Source of the DNA: JABDIP01 sp965250245
GTDB lineage: Bacteria; Pseudomonadota; Alphaproteobacteria; DSM-16000; Inquilinaceae
Assembly (NCBI GenBank): GCA_965250245.1
Contig: OZ252296.1
Location: 3,906,001-3,970,000 of the forward strand
DNA: 64,000 bases
Reading direction: 5' to 3'
This document shows, one piece after another, positions 17,546-27,155 of the stretch. Position numbers and translations under genes: made by a program. The notes under the pieces are model-generated. The model was not told the DNA's origin, did not search any database, and saw only the letters and a list, made by a program, of their open reading frames with translations. The first letter of the stretch is position 1. Every line of letters begins with the position of its first letter.

Positions 17546-18163
17546 CTATGGTGCTGCCGTCCGAGATCGGCGGAACGCTGGCTGCGGGCGCCGTTTCGTC
17601 TCGACCCGGCAACAGCGAGTGAAGCGGTCGTAGGCGCGGTCGAAATCATCGCCGCCGTCAAAGTCCAGAATGCGATCGACGCCTGAGTAGCTGGCGCCGA
17701 AACGGAGATAAAAGTCCCGGACCCGATCGCTGGTGAATTGCATGCCGCGCGCCGCGAGGTAGCGCTCGATCTTCCCGGGATCCGCGTCGGTGCGCAACGT
17801 GACCGACGGCCAGACAAGGCCCAGCAGAGCGCTGAGCGGCACCGGCAGGTGGCTGGCGGCAAGGACCCGGTGGCCGCGGCCGAGCAGCTGCGCCAGGCGG
17901 AAAAGATCGGACAGCGCCGCGCATTCGTCGACGACGACCAGCTCCTCGGTCTCCTCAGACCTCCGCCAGCCGCATTCGCGCCCGCCGACATAGCTGTGCG
18001 GGCGTCCCCGGAAGTTCGGATGGGCACGCAGCAGCTGGCCGATGGCCGTCGACTTCCCACTCCCGCTGATGCCGTGGAACACGACGAGGCGGATGTCCGA
18101 GAAATCCCGCGACATCAGTCCAAGATGGTCGTCGAACTCCGGCACGGTGAAGCAAGGCGTCAT
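17546..18163 (-). CDS. Small P-loop NTPase of unknown family
   Basis: 205 residues. Walker A GISGSGKST is at 31-39 and a Walker B-like LVVVDE at 75-80; ASHLP after the next strand could be a sensor. The C-terminal half (FYLRFGASYSGVDRILDFDG) has no motif I can name, and the tail is Arg-rich. The fold is that of a small kinase or stand-alone ATPase. The ATG at 18163 overlaps the stop of the upstream membrane protein by 4 nt, so the two are translated together. I do not recognise the family. An overlapping open frame at 17494-18060 is treated as a shadow because the Walker motifs are only in this frame. Confidence 0.72.
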   Translation of the reverse strand: MTPCFTVPEFDDHLGLMSRDFSDIRLVVFHGISGSGKSTAIGQLLRAHPNFRGRPHSYVGGRECGWRRSEETEELVVVDECAALSDLFRLAQLLGRGHRVLAASHLPVPLSALLGLVWPSVTLRTDADPGKIERYLAARGMQFTSDRVRDFYLRFGASYSGVDRILDFDGGDDFDRAYDRFTRCCRVETKRRPQPAFRRSRTAAP

Positions 18164-19275
18164 GCGTTGAGGAAATCCCCGTAGGCCAGGACCCCGGTCG
18201 GGCCGACCAGTTCCTGGTCCACGAACTCTGGATGAACAAGTTGGATCTCCCAGCGCACGCCCACGCCGTGACTTCCTCCCAGTATGGCCGGCGGGTAGAG
18301 AGCCGCGAACATCGGATCGAAGCGGACGCGGTCGGCGAAATAGCCGGCGATCGGGGTGTGAGCCGGGATCCGCCCAATCCGTTTCTCATAGAGCACGACA
18401 CCGCGCACCGGCTCCCGAAACGATACCGTCACCGTCTGCGAGCCCCGTCGTTCCCGGTACTGGCCGCACTCCATGTTGCAGGCGACGATCCGCAGCGTCA
18501 CATCGTCGAGCGGTACGCGGGAACGGCCGGCGAACAGCGTCTCTACCGGGTACTCGGCACCGCGCCGGATGCGCCCGGGCAGCTTCCGCAATCGGAAGTG
18601 CATGTATTTGCGCAGCTGACGGCGCATGGCGAACCAGACACCGGCCCCCACCGCTCCGCTGCCCACGAGCGCTGTAACAAGCGGGCTGCTGGAGTCGCCG
18701 TCGCTGTCGTAGTGGGAATAGAGCCAGGTCGCGCTCTCAGGCGAGAACTGGTCGTGGATTCCGATGATGGCGTTGACGAGCATCACCAGCCCGCCGACGA
18801 CGACGAGCGCCAGGGTGATGGCCTGGTTCTGCGCCGGGATCGCCTTCAGGTTGGAGAAGAACTGAAACACGTCCCTGGGCTCGATGATCTCACGGACATT
18901 GGTGTTGAGCCTGGGCTTGGCGCCGACCCGGACCATCTGTTCCTCTGAGACCGTGGTGTCGAAGATCATCGCATCGTCGACCTCGACCCGAGTATGCACC
19001 GCCAGGTCAATGTGCTTGCCGGTGTAGCTGTAGAAGGCGAGCCGCCCCTTGGGGATCCGAAACTCGCATTCCTTCTCAAGGGCTTGGAAGTCTCGGCTGT
19101 AAAGGGTGCGGGTGCTGTCGATGCCGCCGCTGCGCTTGACTTCGACCTCGGCGACAAGACTGAATGTCGCCGGTTGCCCAATCAGCTCGGTATCGTTCAC
19201 GCGGAGCCGGCAGATCAGGTCCGGCGACGCGCCGGTGTCGTCCTGAACGAGGTCCATGTCGATTGCGGGTGCCAT
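18160..19275 (-). CDS. Two-TM membrane protein of unknown family, partner of the P-loop NTPase
   Basis: 371 residues from the ATG at 19275, with GGGGA 7 nt upstream; the longer open frame above it lacks a ribosome site. Residues 20-115 look like an all-beta domain, perhaps arrestin-like (FRIPKG...FYSYTGKHIDLAVHTRVEVDDAMIFD). Two membrane helices follow (about 152-173 and 199-217), joined by a short loop containing DSDGDSSS, which resembles a calcium-loop pattern. After TM2 come a basic stretch (RRQLRKYMHFRLRKLPGRIRR) and a second beta-rich domain. There is no signal peptide. It forms an operon with the NTPase at 17546. Function unknown. Confidence 0.7.
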   Translation of the reverse strand: MAPAIDMDLVQDDTGASPDLICRLRVNDTELIGQPATFSLVAEVEVKRSGGIDSTRTLYSRDFQALEKECEFRIPKGRLAFYSYTGKHIDLAVHTRVEVDDAMIFDTTVSEEQMVRVGAKPRLNTNVREIIEPRDVFQFFSNLKAIPAQNQAITLALVVVGGLVMLVNAIIGIHDQFSPESATWLYSHYDSDGDSSSPLVTALVGSGAVGAGVWFAMRRQLRKYMHFRLRKLPGRIRRGAEYPVETLFAGRSRVPLDDVTLRIVACNMECGQYRERRGSQTVTVSFREPVRGVVLYEKRIGRIPAHTPIAGYFADRVRFDPMFAALYPPAILGGSHGVGVRWEIQLVHPEFVDQELVGPTGVLAYGDFLNA

Positions 19276-19451
19276 GCGCCGATCCCCGGCCGAGGCGAGT
19301 CTTCCGACAAGCCTAGACGGCACCGGACTCCAGGAAAAGGGCGGCGGGGCGCCGCTGAACGCGCATGGTGGGCCGCCTTGCGCCGGCGGCCGCGTTGCCG
19401 CCCTCCTGTGAATGTGATACATCGCGCGCCCCAATTGCGAGCAAACCAGCC

Positions 19452-20708
19452 ATGACCACCCCTCGTTCCGACTTTCTGCGCGTCCTCGAGGAGCGCGGAT
19501 TCATCCATCAGTGCACCGATCTTTCGGGCCTCGACGAGGTGGCCCGGACCGGCGAGCTGACGGCCTATGTCGGTTACGACGCGACGGCGGACAGCCTGCA
19601 TATCGGGCATCTGGTGTCGATCATGATGCTGCGCTGGATGCAGAAGACCGGTGCGGGGCGGCCGATCGCGCTGATGGGCGGCGGCACCACCAAGATCGGC
19701 GACCCGTCCTTCAAGGACACTGCCCGGCCGCTGCTCGACACCGAAGCGATCGACCGCAACATCGAGAGCATCCGCCAGAGCTTCGCCAACTTCCTGACCT
19801 TCGGGGACGGCAAGGGCGAGGCGCTGATGGTGAACAATGCGGAATGGCTGGACACGCTGGAATACGTGCCCTTCCTGCGCGAGGTCGGCCGGCATTTCAC
19901 CATCAACCGCATGCTCACATTCGAGTCGGTCAAGCTGCGCCTCGATCGCGAGCAGCCGCTGACCTTCCTGGAGTTCAACTACATGATCCTCCAGGCCTAC
20001 GACTTCCTGGAGCTGAACCGGCGCTACGATTGCCGGCTGCAGATGGGCGGGTCGGACCAGTGGGGCAACATCGTCAACGGCATCGACCTGGCGCGACGCA
20101 TCGCCGGCAGCGAGATCTTCGGCCTGACCACGCCGCTGATCGCAACCGCGTCGGGCGAGAAGATGGGCAAAAGCGTCGGCGGCGCTGTCTGGCTCAGGCC
20201 GCACCGGCTGAGCCCCTACGACTACTGGCAGTTCTGGCGCAACACCGAGGATGCCGATGTCGGCCGCTTCCTGAAGCTGTTCACCGACCTGCCGCTGGAC
20301 GAGATCGCCCGGCTGGAGGCGCTGGACGGCGCGGAGATCAACGAGGCCAAGAAGATCCTGGCGACCGAGGCGACGCGGCTGTGCCATGGCGACGCGGCGG
20401 CGGATCAGGCGGCGGAGACGGCGCGCCAGACCTTCGAGGCCGGCAAGTCCGCCGAAGGCCTGCCGACCATCGACCTGCCGCGCGGCGACCTGGAGACCGG
20501 CGTGGTGGCGTTCCGCCTGTTTCCCATGGCGGGGCTGGCGGCGTCGAACGGCGAGGCCCGCCGGCTGATCGCCGGCGGCGGTGCCCGTCTCAATGACGAA
20601 CGCATCGAGGATGCGGAGCGTGCGATCGGCCTTGGCGACATCAATGCCGACGGTGTGATCAAGCTGTCGGCCGGCAAGAAGCGGCACGCGCTGGTCCGGG
20701 CAGTCTGA
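19452..20708 (+). CDS. tyrS: Tyrosyl-tRNA synthetase
   Basis: 418 residues, class I. The HIGH motif (HIGHL) is near residue 50 and the KMSKS-type loop (KMGKS) near 237. YVGYDATADSLH, GGSDQWGNI and a C-terminal S4 RNA-binding domain (EARRLIAGGGARLNDERIED) complete the TyrRS pattern. The ATG at 19452 gives the standard N-terminus (MTTPRSDFLRVLEERGFIHQCTDL); the frame stays open upstream without family similarity. Confidence 0.97.
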   Translation: MTTPRSDFLRVLEERGFIHQCTDLSGLDEVARTGELTAYVGYDATADSLHIGHLVSIMMLRWMQKTGAGRPIALMGGGTTKIGDPSFKDTARPLLDTEAIDRNIESIRQSFANFLTFGDGKGEALMVNNAEWLDTLEYVPFLREVGRHFTINRMLTFESVKLRLDREQPLTFLEFNYMILQAYDFLELNRRYDCRLQMGGSDQWGNIVNGIDLARRIAGSEIFGLTTPLIATASGEKMGKSVGGAVWLRPHRLSPYDYWQFWRNTEDADVGRFLKLFTDLPLDEIARLEALDGAEINEAKKILATEATRLCHGDAAADQAAETARQTFEAGKSAEGLPTIDLPRGDLETGVVAFRLFPMAGLAASNGEARRLIAGGGARLNDERIEDAERAIGLGDINADGVIKLSAGKKRHALVRAV

Positions 20709-20734
20709 CCGGCAGGGCCGGCCGGCCGGACGTC

Positions 20735-23700
20735 CTATTCGTCGTCGTTCAGCCGGGGTCGCCGATCCGGCTGCTCGACCCCGGATTGCCCCAAATCGCT
20801 GTCCAGGAAGAACAGGTTGCGCACGAATCCCGGCGCCAGCACCGACAGCGGATTGACAGCGACCTCGGGCTCGGAGACGGGGCCGCGCACCGAATAGGCG
20901 AAGGCGAAGATGCCCCCGCCCGAGCCGCCGGTCAGCAGATCGCCCAGGATCGGAATGGCGCCGATAAGCTGGTTGACGCCATAGATCGGCACGATGGTGC
21001 CCTCGACATTGATCTGGCTGGCGTCGATGTCGAACTCGCCGTTCATGGTCAGCCCAAGCGCGCCGCCGGAAGTGCGGGCGTCCCGCAGGGACAGGATGTC
21101 GTCGGCGAAATGGTACTCGCCGGTCAGCTTCTGGAAGGTCAGACCCTCGGTCGACAGCACGTTCTGCAGGCCGCTCAGCGACAGGGCCGCCAGCAGACGG
21201 CCGAGTGCCGGCATGTTCACGGCCCGGTATTCCTGCAGATCGATGCTGCCCTCCAGCGGGCCGCCGCGTTCGGCCTGGACGCCGGTCACCGCCAGCCGGC
21301 CGCCACTGATGTTCTCGGTGAAGTCCAGCGCCCGCAGCGCCGCCCCGGCATCCTCCGCCGTCAGGCTGAACTGGTGGCTGGCGGCCCCGACCGGCTCATA
21401 GCGCGACTGCACCTGCCCACCGGTGTCGGTTCGCGCGACCAGGTCGAACTCGGTCCATCCGGCATCGTCCCGCGCCGCGATCCCGGTCACATCGTAGAGC
21501 TTGCCGCCATCACCGGCGACCACCTCGTCGAAGGCGACGGTGACCTGCAGCGGCGTCACGGTCTCGTCTTCCGGCGACGATGCGCCGGCGGCGTCGGCCG
21601 GCTCCTCGACCACATCCGGGTCCTCCGCCGTCGCGGCCACGGCGCTCGCCAGCAGGGGACGGGCATCCAGCCGCGGCCCCTGTGCATTGACCGCATACCC
21701 GCCATTCGGCAACCGCGTCAGCTCCGCGGTGACATCGGTTTCGCCATGGCGGAATTCCGTCAGCGAGATCTGCCGGATGCCTTCGGTCTCCGGATCGAAG
21801 GCCGCGCCGCCGCGGACCGACAGGCCGGCCCCGTCGATCGCGAAGGCCGGGATCTCGGTCATCCGGTCATCGGTCAGGGCGAGCTCGACCACCGCCGTCC
21901 CGGCCTCGCCCGGCGCCTTGCGCCAGCCGATCTCATCCAGGCGGACCGAGGCCTCGGTCAGATCCGCCGTGACCTCCCAGGTCGAGTTGCGGCGATCGAG
22001 ATCGGTGTAGGTGGCATCGACCGCGACCATTCCGTCCCAGGGCCCGTAGAAGTCGATCCCCAGGCGCCGGGCATCCGCCTTGCTGATCGTCCCGGCGGCC
22101 GTCAGACGGGTCTGGAATGCGCGGCCGTCGACAAAGTTCTCGACCAACTCGAAGGTAAGCGGGATCTGCTCGACGGTCGCATCGCCGGCGATCGTCATGC
22201 CGCGCCCGTCCAGGTTCAGCGTGCCATCCATGCCGGAGATCTCGCCCAGATCCGGATCGGACAGACCGACATCCACCAGGTTCGCAGCCGCCGCGATGCC
22301 GACCTGCTCGAACGACACGTCGTTGATCAGCGGGAAGGTGAAGCGCAGGCGGCCGGCCAGCGATCCGCTCGCGGATGACGGATCGATGCCCAGCCGGCTC
22401 ACATAGCCCAGGCGCGGGCTGTCGACGACCTCCAGCGTGGTGCGCGCCGGCCCGGAGAGGACCAGCTCGATGTCGATCGACTCGATCGGCTGGTCGAATC
22501 CGGTGATGGAGATGTCGGCGCCGGTCATGGAGAGGTCGCGCAGCCGGCCGGAATTCAGGGCAAGGTCGAAGCTGTCGCTGTCGAAAGTGGCGTTGCCGGC
22601 CACGTCATGCACCGCCGGCAGCCCGTCCAGGTAGTTCACCCGGATGCCGTCGAACACGATCATGCCGTCGATCTCGCTGACCTCGCCCTCATCCGGCGCA
22701 TCGGCCGGGACGCGCGCGCGGATCGAGGCGCCGGCGGCCCGCACCATGCCCAACGACAGGTTGCTGGTGACCCAGTCGCGGGCGTTGGAGGCCAGGGCCT
22801 CCGGCCAGTAGGTGGCCAGCAGGTCGATCGGCATGTTCTCGATTAGCGCCTCGGCATCGACGTCGAGCACGCCGGTGATGTCCTTCACCGTCGCCGAGCC
22901 ACGCAGGCTGGGTCCGCCGAGGTCAACCTGCATCCGGTCGATCACCATGCGGTCGTCGCCCAGATCGATCACGCCCGACAGGGCCAGGCCGGCGACCGGG
23001 AGCGGCGTGTCGTAGGCCTCCTCGACCCTGAGCTGCCCCGCCCCGCCCTGCAGCACGAAGGCGAGCCGGTCGGGATCGAGGCCCGGGGCGAAGTTGCAGG
23101 TGATGGTGCCGAAGACCGGCGTGGCCACAATCGCCAGGGGCTCGAGCAGCGGATCGATACCGGCGAGCTCGGCCGGCACGAAATTGGCGAGGCCGATCTC
23201 AAGGTCGGTCTCGTCGGTCTCAAGGGAATAGTCCAGCTCGGCCGTGACCGCCGCCAGGCTCTCCCCGAGCTGCAGGTCGAGCAGGACACCGCCCCGGATG
23301 GCGTCGTCGGCGCGCGTCAGGTCGACCTCCGCCCTCGGGATCGTCCAGGTTCGGCCCAGCAGGCGGTCTTCGATGACGATCTCGCCGCCGGTGATCTCAA
23401 GCTGCCGCAGCGAGGCCATTGGCACGTCGGAGTCGCCCGGTGACGCGCGCAGGGACCGGAGCAGCGTCTCCATCACATCGATGTCCGCGGCGGCCGCGTC
23501 CGTGGCCGTCTCCGACGCCTCGACCGGCTCTTCGGAATCGCCGATCAGGAAGGTGAATTCGCCGGCCTCGGTGCGCGTGATCTGCAATCGGGGGCGGACC
23601 AGGTCGATGCGCTCGGGCGCGAAGCCGCCGAACAGCAGGCGCGGGACGTTGAAGGCCAGCTCGACTTCCGGCACCGTCGCGATGGTCGCGCCGCCCGGCT

Positions 23701-23947
23701 CCTCGAGGCTGAGATCGACGGCCACGAAGGCCAGCGGCCTGGAGAAGCCGTCCCAGCGCAGCAGCGTCCCGCCCAGCGTCAGCTGCACGCCGCCCTCGGA
23801 CATGGCGGATTCCAGATACGGCGTCAGGAAATCCGCCTCGATCGGACCGGCGGACAGCCGCCAGGCGAGCAGGCCCAGCAGGATCGCCGTGCCGGCAACC
23901 ACGACCCCGAGGACCTCAAGGACGATCTTTGTGCCGCGTCGGATCAT
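20735..23947 (-). CDS. AsmA-like / DUF3971 (YhdP-type) envelope protein
   Basis: 1070 residues. One N-terminal membrane anchor at about 10-30 (VLEVLGVVVAGTAILLGLLAW) is followed by a very long periplasmic beta-rich region. The DUF3971 middle and the AsmA_2 C-terminal domain (SGGALGLTMNGEFDIDASQINVEGTIVPIYGVNQLIG) are recognisable. Members of this repeating-beta-groove group are thought to help move phospholipids to the outer membrane. The ATG at 23947 has AGGA 5 nt upstream. Divergent from glnE, with about 115 bp between. Confidence 0.85.
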   Translation of the reverse strand: MIRRGTKIVLEVLGVVVAGTAILLGLLAWRLSAGPIEADFLTPYLESAMSEGGVQLTLGGTLLRWDGFSRPLAFVAVDLSLEEPGGATIATVPEVELAFNVPRLLFGGFAPERIDLVRPRLQITRTEAGEFTFLIGDSEEPVEASETATDAAAADIDVMETLLRSLRASPGDSDVPMASLRQLEITGGEIVIEDRLLGRTWTIPRAEVDLTRADDAIRGGVLLDLQLGESLAAVTAELDYSLETDETDLEIGLANFVPAELAGIDPLLEPLAIVATPVFGTITCNFAPGLDPDRLAFVLQGGAGQLRVEEAYDTPLPVAGLALSGVIDLGDDRMVIDRMQVDLGGPSLRGSATVKDITGVLDVDAEALIENMPIDLLATYWPEALASNARDWVTSNLSLGMVRAAGASIRARVPADAPDEGEVSEIDGMIVFDGIRVNYLDGLPAVHDVAGNATFDSDSFDLALNSGRLRDLSMTGADISITGFDQPIESIDIELVLSGPARTTLEVVDSPRLGYVSRLGIDPSSASGSLAGRLRFTFPLINDVSFEQVGIAAAANLVDVGLSDPDLGEISGMDGTLNLDGRGMTIAGDATVEQIPLTFELVENFVDGRAFQTRLTAAGTISKADARRLGIDFYGPWDGMVAVDATYTDLDRRNSTWEVTADLTEASVRLDEIGWRKAPGEAGTAVVELALTDDRMTEIPAFAIDGAGLSVRGGAAFDPETEGIRQISLTEFRHGETDVTAELTRLPNGGYAVNAQGPRLDARPLLASAVAATAEDPDVVEEPADAAGASSPEDETVTPLQVTVAFDEVVAGDGGKLYDVTGIAARDDAGWTEFDLVARTDTGGQVQSRYEPVGAASHQFSLTAEDAGAALRALDFTENISGGRLAVTGVQAERGGPLEGSIDLQEYRAVNMPALGRLLAALSLSGLQNVLSTEGLTFQKLTGEYHFADDILSLRDARTSGGALGLTMNGEFDIDASQINVEGTIVPIYGVNQLIGAIPILGDLLTGGSGGGIFAFAYSVRGPVSEPEVAVNPLSVLAPGFVRNLFFLDSDLGQSGVEQPDRRPRLNDDE

Positions 23948-24061
23948 GCCGTTCCTGGAAACCACTGCAAAACCGCCCGGCGGCGCTGCTTGACCGCATC
24001 CGGAGCTTGGACGAGTCTGGCACATCCCCCCGCTCCGGCGACACCGGAAGGTTGGACGATC

Positions 24062-27037
24062 GTGCTGCTGACCGTCGAGAACTGGCCGCGCCCCGTTGAC
24101 GCGGAGCGCGCCCGACTGGGCCTGGACCGCCTGCGTGAACGGGCGGACCAGGCCGCCGAAGCCGAGCTCGACGCGTTCGTGCGCGCGCTGACCGACGATG
24201 TCAATGGCAAGGCGATGCTGGAGGCGGTGTTCGGCCACAGCCCGTATCTGACCGAATGCGTGCTGGCCGAGATCGGCTTCCTGAAGCGGCTGGTGGAGGA
24301 GGGCCCCGACGCCTGCCTCATGGCCGAGCTCGAGCGGATCGACACGGAATTGGATGCCGAGACCGACACCAAGCGATTGATGTCCGGCCTCAGGGTCGCC
24401 AAGCGCCGCTGCGCCCTCCTGATCGCGCTCTCGGATATCGGCGGGCTGTGGTCGTTCGACCTGGTCACCGGCGCGCTCAGCTGGCTGGCCGAGGCGAGCC
24501 TGCGGGTCGCCGTGCGCCACCTGCTGCGGCAGGCGGCGGCGCGCGACATCATCGCCGTGGACGATGCCGAGCAGCCGGATGCGGGTTCCGGGCTAATCAT
24601 CCTGGCCATGGGCAAGCTCGGGGCCGGCGAGCTCAACTACTCCAGCGACGTCGACCTGATCGTCCTGTACGACGACGCCAGGGTCCGGGTCCGGCGCCCG
24701 GACGAGATGACCCGCACTTTCGTCCGCCTGACACGCGACCTGGTGCGCATCATGGAGGAGCGCACCGCCGACGGTTATGTCTTCCGCACCGATCTGCGGC
24801 TGAGGCCCGATCCCGGCGCGACGCCGATGGCGGTCTCGGTCACCGCCTCGGAGGCCTATTACGGCAGCATGGCGCTGAACTGGGAGCGGGCGGCGATGAT
24901 CCGGGCCAGGCCGGTCGCCGGCGACATCCAGGCCGGGCAGGACTTCCTGCAATCGATCTCACCCTTCGTGTGGCGGCGCGCCTTGGATTTCGCGGCGGTC
25001 CAGGACATTCACAGCATAAAGCGGCGGATTCATGATGCCCGCGGCCATGAGGTGATTACGATCAACGGGCACAACCTGAAGCTCGGCCGCGGCGGCATCC
25101 GCGAGATCGAATTCTTCACCCAGGCGCAGCAGCTCATCTTCGGCGGCCGCGACCCGCGGTTTCGGATCTCACGCACCATCGACACCCTGGCGGTGCTGGC
25201 CGAGACCGGCCGCGCCGACCGCAGCGTCACCGACGCGCTGGCCGCCGACTACCGGTTCCTGAGGCGGGTCGAGCACCGTTTGCAGATGATCGACGACCAG
25301 CAGACCCACAGCCTTCCCGACCAGGATGAGGCGCTCGACCGGCTGGCGGTGTTCCTGGGGTTCACCCGGCCGAAGGAATTTCGGGACGCGCTCGGCGCCG
25401 CTCTGCGACGGGTCGAGCGGCATTATGACGCGCTCTTCCAAGGCGCGCCGCAGCCTCCCTCCGGGTCGGCCAGCATGGTGTTCGCCGGCGCCGACCTCGA
25501 TCCCGACACCGTGGCCGCGCTGGCGGAAATGGGCTTCGGCAATCCCGACGCGGTGATCGATACGGTGCGCGGCTGGCTGCACGGCCGCTACCGCGCCACC
25601 CGCAGCGAGCGCACCCGCGGCATGCTGACCCAGCTCGCCCCGACCATCCTCGACGCCCTGGCCAGCACCGGCGATCCGGACGGCACCCTGCAGCGCTTCG
25701 ACACCTTCCTGCAGCGCCTGCCGGCCGGCATCCAGCTCTTCGCGCTGTTCCACAGCAATCCGCACCTGATCCCTCTGATGGCGCGCATCCTCGGCACCTC
25801 CACCCGGCTGGCCGACTATCTGGCGCGCAACCCGGCGCAGTTCGACTGCGTGCTGATGCCGGACTTCCTGGACAGCCTGCCCGACCACCGGGCGCTGACC
25901 GACGAGCTGGCGCTGATGATGTCGGCGGCGCCCGACTATGAGGAAGGCCTCAACGTCCTGCGCCGGTTCACCAACGACAACCGCTTCCGGGTCGGCGTCC
26001 ACATGCTGCGCGGCGCGGACGATGCCGGCGCCCATAGCGCGTTCCTGAGCGATGTGGCCGAGACCGCCCTGTCGGCCCTGATCCCCCGCGTTCAGGCGGA
26101 GTTCGCGCGCCGGCACGGCCACTTCGGCGACGGCGCCATGGCGATCATCGCCATGGGCAAGCTGGGGGGGCGGGAATTGTCGATCCGCTCCGATCTCGAC
26201 CTGATCATGGTCTATGACGTCCCCGCCGCCGGCGACGCGCAATCCGACGGGGACAAGCCGCTGCCGCCGACGACCTATTACGCGCGGCTGATCCAGCGGC
26301 TGCTGAGCGCGATCACGGCGCCGACCGTGGAAGGATCGCTGTACGAGGTCGACATGCGGCTGCGCCCGTCCGGCCGCTCGGGCCCGCTGGCCACCAGCCT
26401 GGAGGCCTTCACCCGGTATCAGGATGAGAGTGCGTGGACTTGGGAGCACATGGCCCTGACCCGGGCCCGCGCGATCTGCAGCGACGAGCGGCTGTGCGCC
26501 GCGGTCAACGCCGTGATCCGCGACGTGCTGTGCCGCGAGCGGGACGCGGACTCGCTGCTGCGGGACGTCGCCGACATGCGCGCCCGCATCGACAAGGAAC
26601 ACGGCACCGAGACCGTCTGGAACGTGAAGTACCTGCGTGGCGGGCTGATCGACATCGAGTTCATCGCCCAGTACCTGCAGCTCCTGCACGCCCACACCAC
26701 CCCGGACGTGCTGTCGCCGAACACAGGCACGGCCTTGCGGCGACTTGCCGAGGCCGGCGCCCTGACCGAGGAACACGCCGATACGCTGATCGCGGCCCTG
26801 GCGCTGTGGCAACGGGTCCAGGCCTATCTCAGGCTCACCGTCGAAAACGCCTTCGAGCCGGAGGAGGCCTCGGAGTCCCTGCTGGCCGGGCTGGTCCGGG
26901 CGGCCAATCCGGAGTCGGAAGACGACATGTCGGTGGCGGCGCTGGAGACGGCGCTGCGGACCGCGGCCGCGTCCTGTCACGGCATCTTCCGGGAAATCGT
27001 CGACGGTCCGGCCTCACGCCTGCCCGCCAAGGCCTGA
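24062..27037 (+). CDS. glnE: Bifunctional glutamine synthetase adenylyltransferase / deadenylase GlnE
   Basis: 991 residues from a GTG at 24062 with GGAAGG 10 nt upstream; a TTG at 23990 would add 24 residues but has no ribosome site. Two nucleotidyltransferase domains are visible: GELNYSSDVDLIVLYD near residue 193 (deadenylating half) and GGRELSIRSDLDLIMVYD near 702 (adenylating half). Both carry the Asp pair for metal. It sets glutamine synthetase activity in response to PII and nitrogen status. No glnA or glnB is in the window. Confidence 0.96.
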   Translation: MLLTVENWPRPVDAERARLGLDRLRERADQAAEAELDAFVRALTDDVNGKAMLEAVFGHSPYLTECVLAEIGFLKRLVEEGPDACLMAELERIDTELDAETDTKRLMSGLRVAKRRCALLIALSDIGGLWSFDLVTGALSWLAEASLRVAVRHLLRQAAARDIIAVDDAEQPDAGSGLIILAMGKLGAGELNYSSDVDLIVLYDDARVRVRRPDEMTRTFVRLTRDLVRIMEERTADGYVFRTDLRLRPDPGATPMAVSVTASEAYYGSMALNWERAAMIRARPVAGDIQAGQDFLQSISPFVWRRALDFAAVQDIHSIKRRIHDARGHEVITINGHNLKLGRGGIREIEFFTQAQQLIFGGRDPRFRISRTIDTLAVLAETGRADRSVTDALAADYRFLRRVEHRLQMIDDQQTHSLPDQDEALDRLAVFLGFTRPKEFRDALGAALRRVERHYDALFQGAPQPPSGSASMVFAGADLDPDTVAALAEMGFGNPDAVIDTVRGWLHGRYRATRSERTRGMLTQLAPTILDALASTGDPDGTLQRFDTFLQRLPAGIQLFALFHSNPHLIPLMARILGTSTRLADYLARNPAQFDCVLMPDFLDSLPDHRALTDELALMMSAAPDYEEGLNVLRRFTNDNRFRVGVHMLRGADDAGAHSAFLSDVAETALSALIPRVQAEFARRHGHFGDGAMAIIAMGKLGGRELSIRSDLDLIMVYDVPAAGDAQSDGDKPLPPTTYYARLIQRLLSAITAPTVEGSLYEVDMRLRPSGRSGPLATSLEAFTRYQDESAWTWEHMALTRARAICSDERLCAAVNAVIRDVLCRERDADSLLRDVADMRARIDKEHGTETVWNVKYLRGGLIDIEFIAQYLQLLHAHTTPDVLSPNTGTALRRLAEAGALTEEHADTLIAALALWQRVQAYLRLTVENAFEPEEASESLLAGLVRAANPESEDDMSVAALETALRTAAASCHGIFREIVDGPASRLPAKA

Positions 27038-27100
27038 CCGCAAGGCCTGGCGAATCCGACTCTTGCCTGGCGTGCCTCCCGGCCTATCATTCGCTCATAA

Positions 27101-27120
27101 CGGCCGCCGCCCGGCGGCCG
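27101..27120. terminator. GC-rich perfect hairpin between glnE and bcp
   Basis: CGGCCGCCG-cc-CGGCGGCCG, a 9-bp perfect stem with a 2-nt loop, 64 nt after the glnE stop and 36 nt before bcp. No T-run follows, so it may be a weak terminator or just a structured leader for bcp. Confidence 0.4.
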
Positions 27121-27155
27121 CAATCCCGAAACGGCAATGACAAGGATCGTCCGCG

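Noticed and set aside
17494..18060. 188-residue frame overlapping the P-loop NTPase
   Set aside because: The Walker motifs and the 4-nt coupling to the upstream gene are in the other frame; this one is Arg/Ser-rich shadow.
20786..22378. 530-residue open frame opposite the AsmA-like gene
   Set aside because: Shadow of a real gene with no independent start signal or motif.
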